Shown here one piece after another: positions 22,394-32,790 of a stretch of DNA of 64,000 nucleotides (position 1 is its first letter; every line of letters starts with the position of its first letter). Both the position numbers and the translations under genes were made by a program. The stretch spans positions 372,001 through 436,000 of the forward strand of contig JBBELK010000096.1 in the NCBI GenBank assembly GCA_037783545.1, written 5' to 3'. Under the pieces are notes generated by a model. The model was not told where the DNA came from, did not search any database, and saw only the letters and a list, made by a program, of their open reading frames with translations. This DNA comes from Henricia sp. BOLD:AAB3569. Taxonomy: Eukaryota > Echinodermata > Asteroidea > Spinulosida > Echinasteridae.

Positions 22394-22500
22394 AGGTTAG
22401 GGTTCAGGGTTAGGGTTTAGGGTTGCAACCAGCTTCGTGGTCTGGTTAGAAGAGAGCTCGACTTGTAATCATAAGGTCCCTGGTTCGAATCTATGCATGT
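22394..22500 (+). repeat. telomere-like motifs next to a tRNA-like SINE head
   Basis: ggttagggttcagggttagg and gtttagggtt (22394-22424) contain several TTAGGG-type words. Immediately after comes a tRNA-like stretch with gtggtctggttag and the B box GGTTCGAATC. The acceptor ends do not pair, so this is not a functional tRNA. Confidence 0.55.
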
Positions 22501-23229
22501 TTGGGATTTTCCGAAATTTCTCGGTTTCTTCTTTTTCTCTAATAGTGAGAGTAAGAGTTGTCACTATTTCCAAGATTGTCACTCGAGAAGTGTCAGTCAT
22601 TGGAAACTTAGACTCTATTCGGGTTGAAAAATTGGGGTGTACCCCTCGCTGCGGTGTAAATAAAAAACACGCGGGCGGCGCAGAGTCTGAGGCTTTAACA
22701 CTAAGCATTGTGCAGTGGCTCGTTCATTATTTATAACATGTAAAACATACGGTCGTGGACGCTTTTGTGATTGGATGAGGCCACAGTGGGTTAGCAGTAC
22801 TGTGTGCATTGGATTCTGATTGGACAAGAAGATTACGCACCGCCCAACACGTACGACAAACCGTTTGAAACGAAAGAACGCTACTAATACATGTACCTAC
22901 GAAAATCCTCGTCCATTAACTAAATGTGGTATTCAAAATTCATGCCAAATAATGCAACAAACGTAGGACCAGTTTTTAGTGTCATGCATAATTCTCATAT
23001 GCAGCACGATGGCAGAGGGTATCCCTCCTACCATTGTTCCCCCATTGTGTCTCAAACATCCAAGGAATTCCTTTCAATGTTTAGGGGGTTGGTGCGTTAA
23101 CAAAAGGGCAGAGTGTGTTGAGGTATAGGGGAGTTATTAGGGGGAGTGGGGGTGTCCCTTTGCCATATCATGCTGGGTATAAACAAATTGGGTTTGTAGG
23201 GAAAAACTTGAGGGAGAATAACACTGCCC

Positions 23230-23880
23230 CATATTATTATTATTATTATTATTTATTCGGCCAAAATAGGAAATACAAACGGGCAAAATACATGTAGTGA
23301 ACAATGGGAGTAAAACAAGGACAAAACATTCCAAGCAGGCCAGGGTAATGAACAAAGCCTTAAGTATGAACAAACAACCAAAGTGTTTGGTACTGCACAG
23401 AAACAATAGTCAAATGAAAAACAACAAAAAGAGTATTTATAAATCCAGTGAAGGGTTAATGTCCGTGCTCAGGGCCAATTTCATCCTGGAAAGCAAGCTG
23501 GGTTAACATTGGGCGACTATTTTCTCGCTTTCGAAGCAAAATTAGTCCAAACCACGGACAATATATATTTGGGAAAATAAAAAAATATATATATAAATAT
23601 AAATATAAAAAATATAAAAAGTAAAAATTAAAAACAAAAACAATGGGAATGAGTGAATTAACCTAGATCATTAAAGTAGGCAGACAAAGTTATGTTAAAT
23701 GAATTAAAATTGTCTAGGATAACAGAGTCTCTGATGTGTGAGGGGAGGCTGCTCCAGATCCTTGGGAATGAATGGGTGATGGAGTTCTTGAGGGCAAGAG
23801 TTCGGGCATACTGGTGGTTGAAAACGAGGTGATCTTGGTGGCGAGTGTTTACCGTTATGTTATTATGAACCGAATGGCAG
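23230..23880 (-). pseudogene. LINE 3' end (C-terminal ORF2 fragment and tail), minus strand
   Basis: On the minus strand about 23868-23680 reads, in one frame, HLVFNHQYARTLALKNSITH then SFPRIWSSLPSHIRDS. This resembles the C-terminal tail after the reverse transcriptase of CR1/L2-type LINEs (the IWNxLP motif). The untranslated rest runs to an ATT repeat at 23233-23252, which would be the 3' tail. 5' truncation is usual for LINE copies. Confidence 0.65.
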
Positions 23881-23883
23881 TCA

Positions 23884-23942
23884 CTAGAGCATCTGCCTAG
23901 TGTGTTAGAGGTCTCGGGTTATAGAATCTCGATGAGGACCAT
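23884..23942 (+). repeat. damaged tRNA-like SINE fragment
   Basis: The string agagcatctgcctagtg and gaggtctcgggtt match the SINE core at 11263-11332; the B box is broken by an insertion (gggttatagaatc). Then follows tctctcgtggttg. The stretch 23945-24440 holds nothing I recognise. Confidence 0.65.
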
Positions 23943-24459
23943 TTGATTTTTCTCTCGTGGTTGGGTTGAAAGTATGTTCAGTTTTTGACCACAACTTTAT
24001 CATAAGGTAAAGGTTTGTGATAGCACTATGTAATCATTCTCTTTTTTACTTTGTATATATTTGTACATGTATATCAACTGTGTCAAAGTATTCAGTCTCG
24101 GTCTTATGAAATTGCTAAGAAGTTAGCACAATGACCTCATTACTTAATATTTTGTTTGTTTGTTTGTCGTCTTTCAATTTTGTACTTCAATAAATTTGCA
24201 CAATTCACAGTCTAGGATCCCAAGAGTGTGAACAATCCGCAAAATGTTGCACTCCATTAATGTTGTAAAGATGACCATATCAATTATATCCTTATAATGG
24301 TGACACGCCATTGTGGCATACACTGTGTATTGTTTTTTGTGTTGCTAACTTTGCTATCGCTAAACGCGTGTCTGATATGTGGATATGTGGACGTGAATCA
24401 TTATTTATTATTATCAAATATATTAAAGTAAAAATGGATTTGTCACTTTATCGCGATCA

Positions 24460-24955
24460 AGTTTAAAGATAGTGGTTGACTCACAAACGGGCGAACGATT
24501 AACCTCTCATCTACCGGAAATCTTTAGTATATCTACCCGATAAAACCAACCTCAATCAGTTTAAAAGATTTATACACCATAACGTTTTACCAAAATCAAA
24601 TACATTTCGCGGTTTATTGCGCCACAACCGCTTGCAGATAGGGAAAGAGCTTTTAAAACATAAAAACCAAACGATAGCGGGCATATTCAATTTTCACGTG
24701 TATTTCACGGTGCGTAGAATATTATACGATTTAAAATGCCCCATACCAAACACGGCTTCTTTACCCAGATGAATAACACCATGGATCGAGTAGCTTATAT
24801 TACATCGACGTATGTAGAGTTTGGTATAGACCCGAATAACGCGTCTAATGGATACAGAAGGTCGAAACACTTTCTAGCGGAATCTAATCATTTATTGTTT
24901 AAAGTGCACCACATACAATTATCTCAGCACACTGAACATAGTGACAATAAAAGTT
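24460..24955 (+). pseudogene. Polinton-like coding relic, part 1
   Basis: Two overlapping open stretches are seen. About 24560-24765 is a run of about 70 codons including RLQIGKELLKHKNQ and FNFHVYFTVRRIL. From 24736, another frame reads ITSTYVEFGIDPNNASNGYR. The composition is that of real protein, with stops and frame changes. Assignment to Polinton/Maverick structural genes is inference from the codon-like style shared with 28516-29030 and the Polinton relic at 51 kb; I cannot name the gene. It is cut at its right by a LINE fragment. Confidence 0.4.
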
Positions 24956-24956
24956 A

Positions 24957-25565
24957 ATGTTAAAAAGTTGAACAAGAAGAGTAAAAAACTTAAAGTAAAC
25001 AACGACTACCATAATAAGAGCGAAACAAATGAGTTTTAACCAATGACTTAAAGGATTCATAGCTGTGGGCTGCACGAATGTTTGATGAAAGATCATTCCA
25101 TACCATGGGAGCAACAACTGAGAAAGCACGATTACCATAGTACTTAGTCCTCGTAGAATTCACAGGTGGAGGCTCCAGCCGAATCTCACTACTCTGCCTT
25201 GTTGATCTCTGCGGAACGCGGAGACCAACCAGATAAGTGAGATAGATCGGCACATTGACATTCTCAATTATCCTATATGTAATGGCAAGGATTTTGAATC
25301 GAATCCGCTGTTCAACTGGCAACCAATGTAGATCCCGAAGCACTGGAGTAATACTCTCTCGAAATCCAGTTCCAGTTATCAGTCGAGCAGCGGAATTCTG
25401 AATGAGTTGTAATTTTTTCAGTTGATTTGAATGAAGCCCAAAAAGCAGACTATTGCAATAGTCCAACCTTGAGGTAACGAAAGCATGAACAAGTTTCTCA
25501 GTTGAGGACTTATCCAATATTTTTCGAACCTTCCAAATCTTCCATAAAGCGGAATGCATGGGCAC
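24957..25565 (-). pseudogene. L2/CR1-type LINE, C-terminal reverse transcriptase fragment
   Basis: An open frame on the minus strand (25565 to 24990, 191 codons) includes LVHAFVTSRLDYCNSLLFGL, then LQLIQNSAARLITGT, ITPVLRDLHWLPVEQRIRFK and FKSLVKTHLF. This is the well-known thumb and C-terminal part of L2/CR1-type reverse transcriptases. The fragment lacks the catalytic palm and the endonuclease, as in a 5'-truncated copy. It sits between two coding-like relics on the plus strand and so probably inserted into them. Confidence 0.85.
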
Positions 25566-25852
25566 TCCTTATCACAAAGGCAAAGAGGTGGTCATACACG
25601 GCGAACATTTTGACGAACAACAATTACACCCCGACGCGTATGGTAAACTTTGGAACTTTCCCGGTGAAGTATTCAGCTTTGTAGAAAACAATCTTTCAAG
25701 GAAGTTACGTCGCTAATTATCCAGTCGATTACATCAGGCAATCTAAAGCAGTACATTACGCTTAGCAGTTTATACCCAATAAGTCGACCAGACCTTTCTC
25801 TGCAGGGTGTAATTAGAATCAACGAGTCGGTTAGAACGTTTGTTCACTCTAT
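25566..25852 (+). pseudogene. Polinton-like coding relic, part 2
   Basis: It opens with a short frame containing KGKEVVIHGEHFDEQQLHPD and, from about 25705, another frame open up to the edge of the TA-flanked element at 25852. That second frame can be followed past the inserted element and SINE into 28516 onward. Function unknown; a virus-like element structural gene is the best guess. Confidence 0.4.
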
Positions 25853-25853
25853 A

Positions 25854-28155
25854 CACTCTCAGAACGTTGGTTAAAAATGTTAACCAACTTGGTTAAAATT
25901 TTAACCAACCATGTATTACCAGGTGAACATCCCAACAGTTGGTTAAAACCTTAACCAACCCAGGTTGGTTAAATTTTAATACGTGGTTGGTTAAAAATTT
26001 TAACCAATGACTGGTTAATTAAATTTTAACCAACCTGTTGGTTAATGGTGAGTTGGGCAAATTTTAACCATGCAGTTGGTTATACCAGAATAGTTGGGCA
26101 ATTTACTTAAATGCTGTTCACAGAAATTGGGCAATATTTTACCAGCAGTTGGTTAATTTATTATGTTATCAGTTCTTTAAGACACTAAATAAAGGCAAAT
26201 ACTACACAATGACCTTGATAATTTTATTATTTTGAATATATCATGTACCGTATTTTGATGTACATAATCAGCCGTAGGTCAAATATATCCTGAAACTTTC
26301 TGAATGAAAGTATTTGGATTCTTTCAAACACATCACACTGTGTTAACATTGAGTTTTATAATGCTTGAGTGCTTTTTGTTTCTTTTGTGGTTTACACAGA
26401 CAAAGAAAAGTTAACTTCGGGTGGCGAAATAACACTAACACAATTTATATTTAGTTGCGATTAGCTTGCAAAGTATGGAATGTTTGTTCTGGATCAAAAA
26501 GTGACCAAAATGCAGTTAGCATACAATCATTACTGTCCACTAAATAAAAAGTTTCCCGTATTCAGGCCTCTCACACCAGATTACTCTAAGGCAGCTGTAG
26601 CTCACAAACAAAATGTCAAACGGCAGATCAGATGATTTAGTTATTATGTCCAGCACACTGTCTTCTTGAATGTTAGTGTTTCCATCAGAATGATCCACCT
26701 CGATCGGCTCTCACCAGCTTTATCATGAAGACAATAGCATCAGGGAGTAGCAGTTGTCAAATAAACTGTGATGAGTGGTTGTCGCCTTGGCTTCTCATTA
26801 CCGTGTTTTCATTAAATTGCTGTATGGATAAACAAAATGAAACAAAGACTAACTTAGTATGCATGACATATATCGGAAAGAATTTACAAGTCGGACATCA
26901 CATAAGCCCTCATGCACTAAGCCTATGGAACAACTCAGAAAAATTCTAAATTTTGGTTCTCATTATATTTGCACTTATTGCTATTTAATAAATCATTTTA
27001 AGGCAAAATTAGTGATGTCCGAGTACTAAATTCTTACCCTTTTTTACTAAAGAAATACCAAAAAGACTTCTCTTTAAACGTTTAACACATTTTAGTGGTT
27101 ATTAAATCACTAAGGACAATCAGTGCCGACTAGTGGTAATCGGAATTCTTTCCAAATCATGTAGGCTACCTATCAATTGTTTCCCCCCATCCTCCCCCCG
27201 CGGTGCCCCACCTCTCAGGTGGCGATTCGTCCACGACGTACGCATATAGAAATAAAATTTACAGCGCACCTAGAGACAAAAAACGTGCACGTTTTGTCCC
27301 CATATGGGCGAAGATTTTGTCATCCAAATTTTCCCCAGGGGCGGGGAATTTATCACACGAAACTTAGTGACAATCCCCACCTCTTAGTCTTAGGTGGGAC
27401 AGCCCGGGGGTACGGGTGGGGGACTAGGGAGGAGTGGGAGAAACGAAGACTGTTCGTATAGCGAGTACATGTATACTCCACTATCACTAGCATACACACG
27501 GCCTACGTGTACCATGCGTGTACAAAGCCTAGCCGAGTAGCCGTGCGGGTATGGTTTTTTTTTTTTAAATAGCACGTTCATGTCGGCTTAAACCTTCAAA
27601 AAGGTCTCCCAAATCTTTCTGCTAGCAACCACTAATGTATCCACACAGTCTAACGAAATACCAGACGATTAAACGAGACAGGCTTACCTTCAAATAACCG
27701 TCATTTCGGCTCAGAAACACCGCTAATCTGTCCGTGAACTTTCGCCATTTGGTGTGTGTTTGTGTGCGCGCGTGTATGCCTTGTTGTATCCACACACAAC
27801 GTTTTTACATTGACATCGACAACGACGCGACGCGTGAAAAAAAAAGCTGCACTGGCGAACTGCCATTCACCAATGGCAGCTTTCGCTGGACACCACGTGA
27901 CATGGTTGGGCAATTTTTTTTTAACCAACTTCGCTTTTGCGGGGGTCGACATTATAACCATAGTTGGTTAAAATACAGCCCTCTGATCTTATATTTTACA
28001 CAACCCGCAGTTTACCCAACCAGAAAGCAGAATATTTCTTAACCAACCCCTGGTTAAAGAAAAATTTACCCAACTCATAGAATTTAACCAACATTGGGAG
28101 GTTTTTAACCAACTTATTTTTAACCAGTGATATTTTAACCAGCGTTTTGAGAGTG
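25854..28155. mobile_element. TA-flanked TIR element with GGTTAAAA subrepeats
   Basis: The ends CACTCTCAGAACG and, inverted, CACTCTCAAAACG are flanked by TA on both sides (25852-25853 and 28156-28157), as in Tc1/mariner-type target duplications. Subterminal regions of about 250 bp at each end carry some ten copies each of ttggttaaa/tttaaccaa words. The 1.8 kb interior has no transposase reading frame; short ORFs at 26725, 27177 and 27734 look random. It contains a stretch (26873-26945) resembling part of the 16.3-18.0 kb repeat unit. Non-autonomous. Confidence 0.8.
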
Positions 28156-28170
28156 TACTAGGATCTCAAG

Positions 28171-28510
28171 CTCAAGTGGGAGCGCGTGTGGTCTAGTGGG
28201 TATGAAGCGGGACTCCCAGTCAGAGGTTGGGGGTTCGAGCCCCACTTCGACCAACGTGTCTGTGTCCCTGGGCAAGGCACTTAATCCCAGTTGCCTCGTC
28301 AACCCAAGCGATATATGGGAAGCTGTTAAGGGGAATGCTACAATCTAACTGCTGATAGGGTTGTGCGCCTGACCAGCAGCCACCTATTTGAAGCGAAATG
28401 GTTCTGGTGATTCCCTGATGGCAGCGGTAATAATGGTAACAGCGCCTTGAACACCCTGCAGGTTGGATATGTGCGCTATACAAATCTAATCATCATCATC
28501 ATTATCATTA
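28171..28510 (+). repeat. tRNA-derived SINE, full length, plus strand
   Basis: The head reads gtgtggtctagtgggtatga with B box GGGTTCGAGCC, followed by the body word GGGCAAGGCACTTAATCCC and the tail tgcgctatacaaatctaatc with ATC/ATT repeats to 28510. A TCAAG duplication flanks it (28166-28170 and 28511-28515). A broken relative lies at about 38430-38975. It is among the best preserved SINEs in the window. Confidence 0.88.
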
Positions 28511-28515
28511 TCAAG

Positions 28516-29030
28516 TAAAGACTAATATAACGACACCAGGCACCGGATGGACGCTCAGCGTCAATTCTTGGTTATCGTGGAGGATACAATCAGCTACCTT
28601 GAATATACAGGAGTCTATAGATCGTTACCAAGATTCTCTGTATTACGCCCGGTCTTCGTTAAATTTTGGGGTCGATCCAGACTGGTACCTGATTTCTTCT
28701 GACGTGGACTCGGGGTAGGAATTCACGCGGGATACAACAACGAGATCGAAATTGCTACCGACGATATGAATTTGGGTTACAATGGAAACTTAAACTCGAG
28801 CTTACCTCCCGCTCTACTAGAAACGACACGAGATCTTTACGTGATTTCAACTTTAAAAAACACAGCAGTCAAGTATCAAATATTACGCAAGAAGATTTCG
28901 ACAAAATTATAAACGGAGGAGATCACGAAAAAGAGAAGACTTCACTTATCGCGGCGTTCGTAGCGACGGTCGGACTGGTATATTACTCTATAAAGTTTGG
29001 AATTAGATCTACTTGACTTAATTTTATAAA
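28516..29030 (+). pseudogene. Polinton-like coding relic, part 3
   Basis: An open frame runs from 28516 to a stop near 28715 and contains LSVNSWLSWRIQSATLNIQE and FGVDPDWYLISSDVDSG. A further frame follows with YNNEIEIATDDMNLGYNGN. It continues the frame of part 2 once the TA element and the SINE are left out. Near 28965-29000 a hydrophobic run (AFVATVGLVYYSIKFG-like, in another frame) hints at a membrane segment. Function not recognised. Confidence 0.4.
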
Positions 29031-29040
29031 CATTAACGCG

Positions 29041-29096
29041 AAAAGGGGCTTAAGTTACCTCGGCACTTTGTGCTTCGGTAACTTGGCTCCTTTTTT
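29041..29096. terminator. long stem-loop after the relic ORF
   Basis: aagttacc (29052-29059) pairs with ggtaactt (29077-29084), with an inner gcac/gtgc stem and an outer aaaagg/cctttt pairing. The stem follows the coding relic by about 30 bases. A 3'-end or termination signal is only a guess. Confidence 0.4.
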
Positions 29097-29222
29097 CAAA
29101 TTAAAACACATAATATTGAAAAAAAATTATAATGCGCCGGTGTCCATCAAAAAAGATGCTCATGGCGCATCCAAGGTACTTTCTTAAATTATACGTGCTT
29201 TTGCACTTTCGCAAATTCAGAA

Positions 29223-31069
29223 ATGGATCCTGGGCCAAATTCAGAAATAGATCCTGGCCTCGATCTTTATCAACAAGATGAAGCAGACTGTCTTTCTAGA
29301 CATTGGCCCTGCTGTCCGAATCCTTCAGCTTTACATCGAAGGGATCTCTTCTGCCAAAAGGGAGATCCTTGGATCAATCTGTTTATTAGAACAAAATTGA
29401 TATCATCTGCCTCCAAGAAGTACATGTTGGTGCTGAGACCCCCAGAAGTAGACTTAAGCGATATTGTGGCCTTTGCAGGTCATAAGCAGTTTGGAAGAGC
29501 TACCTATGTCCGGTCTGACATAGCCGACGTTGAACTCCTTGAGACGGCAAAACATTGGGACGCCATCCGCGTGGGCAGCTACAAAATCATTAATGTTTAC
29601 AAGCCACCTTCCATCGACTGGACCGATGCTGCCCTGCCAGCCTACCAACACCCAGCTATATTTGTGGGGTATTTCAACAGCCACCACGCAACATGGGGCT
29701 ATGGCTATGCAGACTACAACGGCGATTGGTTGATGGAATGGTCATCCCAATTAAACCTGAGCCTGGTAATCGATCTGAAACAAAAACGTTCCTTCCACTC
29801 TGCACGATGGGACCGGGATTATTCACCTGACCTGTGCTGGGTCACCTCACATAATGGCCAACCTTTACAGACCTCAGTGAAGGTACTGGACGACTTTCCA
29901 AGGAGTCGGCATAGACCTATCGTGACCCATGTAGGACTACGCATCCATAGTTTGATCATTGCAAAAACCACGCTGGAACTTTCGAAAGGCAGACTGGAAA
30001 AAGTTCACTGAACAGCTCGAGAAATGTGTTGTCTGCATCCCCAAAAAGAACATATCAATAACAGAAGCTTACTTCATATTCTCCAAAGCTATCTTCAAAG
30101 CAGCCAAGACCAACATCCCGCGTGGCTTCAGGCCTAGTTACATCCCATGTCTGGATACAGAATGCCAACAACTTCTTGACGAATACACTAGTTCATGTGA
30201 TCCGGATTTCGCTGATTGATTCTCTCGACAATGCTCGTCAGATACGATGGGAGGAAACTACCAGAAACCTAAACTTCACGCATTCGAGCAGGAAAAGCTG
30301 GAGCCTTATGCGAAAACTCGGCCCTAACCAACTACCACCAAGCACGACCAGACCATCGGTCAAGCCAAACGCAGTTGCCAGCCATCTTGTCAAGGTGGGC
30401 AAAGCCTGTATTGACAAACAAGTCAAATGCGAGATCGCACAAGAATGGCATTCTTTCAGGAGGCTCCCACCTGAAGAACAGACTGCAACAACTCATTCAG
30501 TCACAATCGAAGAAATGAATAAAGCATTGCAAGACATAAAATGCAACAAAGCCCCGGGATACGACAACATCTACTCCGAATTCTTGAAACATCTGGGCCC
30601 TGCTGCAAGAAATTAGCTCGCGCACTTCTTCTCGCGGGTACTTTCAGAGAAAAACCTTCCTAAAATATGGCGAATAGCAAAAACATATGCCATCCACAAA
30701 CCTGGAAAGGACCCCAAACTGGCTTCAAGCTACCGTCCGATATCACTTGAATTCTTTCAATGAGCTACAAACACCTGGAGCGGATCATTCTAAATCGCAT
30801 CAAGCCACTCGTGGATGATGTGCTACACGTCGAACAAGCTGGATTCCGTTCCAGTAGGAGCACACAAGACCAAGTCATTGCGCTCACCACTTACATCGAA
30901 AATGGCTACCAAAGTCGCTTAAAGACAGGCGCTGTGTTCCTTGACATAACAGCCGCATATGATACAGTTTGGCACAGAGGACTGCTAGTCAAAATATCCA
31001 AAGTTCTACCACATTGGGCTGTTGACACGGTTGAACTGCTCTTACAACAACGACGGTTCCGGGTCCACA
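29223..31069 (+). pseudogene. LINE pseudogene: endonuclease plus reverse transcriptase
   Basis: From 29223 a 262-codon frame holds an APE-type endonuclease: FVGYFNSHHATWGYGYADYN (GDFNSHH-like, with D replaced by Y) and FHSARWDRDYSPDLCWVTS (the SPD-LCWV strand). Frame changes near 29960 and 30130 lead to reverse transcriptase blocks: NKALQDIKCNKAPGYDNIYS (30500s, KAPG-D motif), then from 30760 LERIILNRIKPLVDDVLHVE, QAGFRSSRSTQDQV and AVFLDITAAYDTVWHRGL (the A motif with catalytic D). It resembles the Jockey/BS-type group from memory. The YADD-type C motif is missing, since the copy ends in the inverted duplication at 31070. Dead copy. Confidence 0.85.
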
Positions 31070-31140
31070 CTGGAGCCCGAGACGTGAATGGAGTGATGCA
31101 GATAGTATCTGCATCACTCCATTCACGTCTCGAGCTCCAG
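31070..31140. repeat. fold-back within the LINE, 35-bp arms
   Basis: 31070-31104 and 31106-31140 are inverted copies with 34 of 35 bases matching and a single base between. The left arm is LINE coding sequence; the right arm is its mirror, after which the LINE sequence stops. Confidence 0.92.
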
Positions 31141-31409
31141 TCCCTATGATTTAGGACTGGGTAAGAAAAGCTTCTGCTCCCGCTACCCTATACCCAGAGT
31201 CGTAGACCACGGACCACGGACCTAAATCCCACCCTAAAGCTCACCCCATATCTCATCCCATACCTTACCCCGATCCTTAAATGAATATATGGCGAAGTCA
31301 GAATTTCGACGCCAGCTTAACCACATGCACCTGCCGAAGCATGCTGTCACATGCATGATGTCACATCAGAACATGGATGACATAGCATTTATATCGCCTC
31401 CACCCGCAT

Positions 31410-31475
31410 CTCGATCAACTCGAAACCCATACTCGATCAACTCGAAACCCATACTCGATCAACTCGAAACATATA
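31410..31475. repeat. 22-bp tandem repeat, three copies
   Basis: ctcgatcaactcgaaaccca plus ta is repeated at 31410, 31432 and 31454; the third copy has one change (ccc to cat region). The surrounding 31150-32000 has no recognised gene. Confidence 0.9.
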
Positions 31476-32004
31476 CTTGACCCCAATGCTCATCGGGTTT
31501 GCGAAGATGATGACAACGTTGACTCCCATAGGGTATGCATGTGCACCTTTCTACCGCCTTCCTTCCAGCAGATGCGGGGTATCACACTCCAATGGGAGTA
31601 ACAAAAAATAAGTAAAGCTTGCTTTTCTGCTATCACGATAAAACTTACATACTTTATGTGTGGGGCTTATGTATCTTCCCCAAAATTGTGATGCGTGTAT
31701 GCGGTAAATTGATGGAAAGGCAGAGTGGATCAAGAGGGCTGACAGTCAACACAGCTTGTAGATTGATCAGCGGCAGCCGAACCAGAGGCAGTGGCCGAAA
31801 TCAGGTACTTAGAAAACTAAAATGCAATTTGAAACGTGAAGACGATCTCAAAACTTGCACAACCAAACAAAGCGATAAAGGGCATTTAAAAATAATCTTA
31901 AATAAGGTTTGCAGCTTCGAGCCCTCTGAAAAAGGATGCTCCCGCCTGTTATACCGTTGTACCGTGACTACATATTTCGCATCCATTGGCCAAGCCTAAA
32001 GCTT

Positions 32005-32790
32005 CAGTCACATCGAAGCCGGCGTGTTCCCGGTGACCCACGGAGAGCCACGGTGCTGAAAATGGCCGCGCCGTGGCTCACCGTGACGAAAATTGCAAAT
32101 AAATCGTCGATGCTCGACTCGAGACCGTCCAGCAAGGTGAACCACGGGGTGGAGCCGGCGTGGACCCGGCGACCCACGGCGACAATACGGTTTATTCCCG
32201 GCGTGCTCCCGGTGAGCTCCCGGCGTCGCCCCGGTAGGGCACGGTGCCCCACGGTGGAATACGGCGAGCTCCCGGTCTGCCACGGCGAGCTCCCGGCGTC
32301 GGGCCGGTGCGTCACGGTGCGACACGGCGTGCTCCCGGTGCTGCACGGCGAGCTCCCGGTCTGCCACGGCGTCCTCCCGGCGTGGGCCCGGCGTCGCCCC
32401 GGCGCGCGAATTATGGGATAATCTGGTCCACCGTGGTCCACCGTGTCGAGGCCGGGATGCACCGTGCTCGAAAATACACTTCCGGTACGTCATGGCCCCA
32501 ACACAGCCCCAACACGGTGCTCCCGGCGTCAATACGGCGCCGAGACGGTGTCGTCCCGGAGCATCACGGTGTCACGGCGCCTCACGGCGCTTCACGGCGA
32601 GTCACGGTAGTTTAAAGCATGTTTATAAATTATTTTTTGGCCCACGGCGCGCCACGTTTCATCACGGCTTATCACGGAGTGCCAAGGTGTCAAGACGGCG
32701 TCAAGACGGCGTGGCCCCGATCGACCACGGTTCGTCACGGTTCTCACGCCGTGGCTCGCCGTGACTCGCCGGGAGCCCTATGTGACTGTA
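32005..32790. repeat. GC-rich degenerate array of CACGG/CCCGG words
   Basis: Words of the form (A/C)CGG(C/T)G recur roughly every 10-11 bases, e.g. ctcacggcgcttcacggcga, across almost 800 bp. The right part (32455 on) recurs at 34336-34660. Frames are open on both strands over 120-170 codons, but they consist of Arg/Pro/Gly/His-rich low-complexity sequence and differ wholly between frames, so I do not call a gene. Confidence 0.8.

Larger units (their letters stand above)
16303..22883. mobile_element. composite repeat element, about 6.6 kb, with matching inverted ends
   Basis: The left end TAGCGTTCTTTCGTTTCGAC recurs inverted at the right end (cgaaacgaaagaacgcta-type, ending 22883), and subterminal blocks with ccaatcag and tgcacac also mirror each other. 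Inside are two tandem units of about 1.7 kb: 16303-18006 and 18007-20720, the second enlarged by an insertion. More diverged related pieces lie at about 20770-20950 and 21300-21620; the last folds back on itself. No transposase or other gene is readable, so it is non-autonomous or a repeat accumulation. Confidence 0.6.

Noticed and set aside
32004..32532. Open frames of 120-170 codons on both strands in the GC-rich array
   Set aside because: They exist because the repeated words lack stops; composition is Arg/Pro/Gly low complexity and no frame has a domain.
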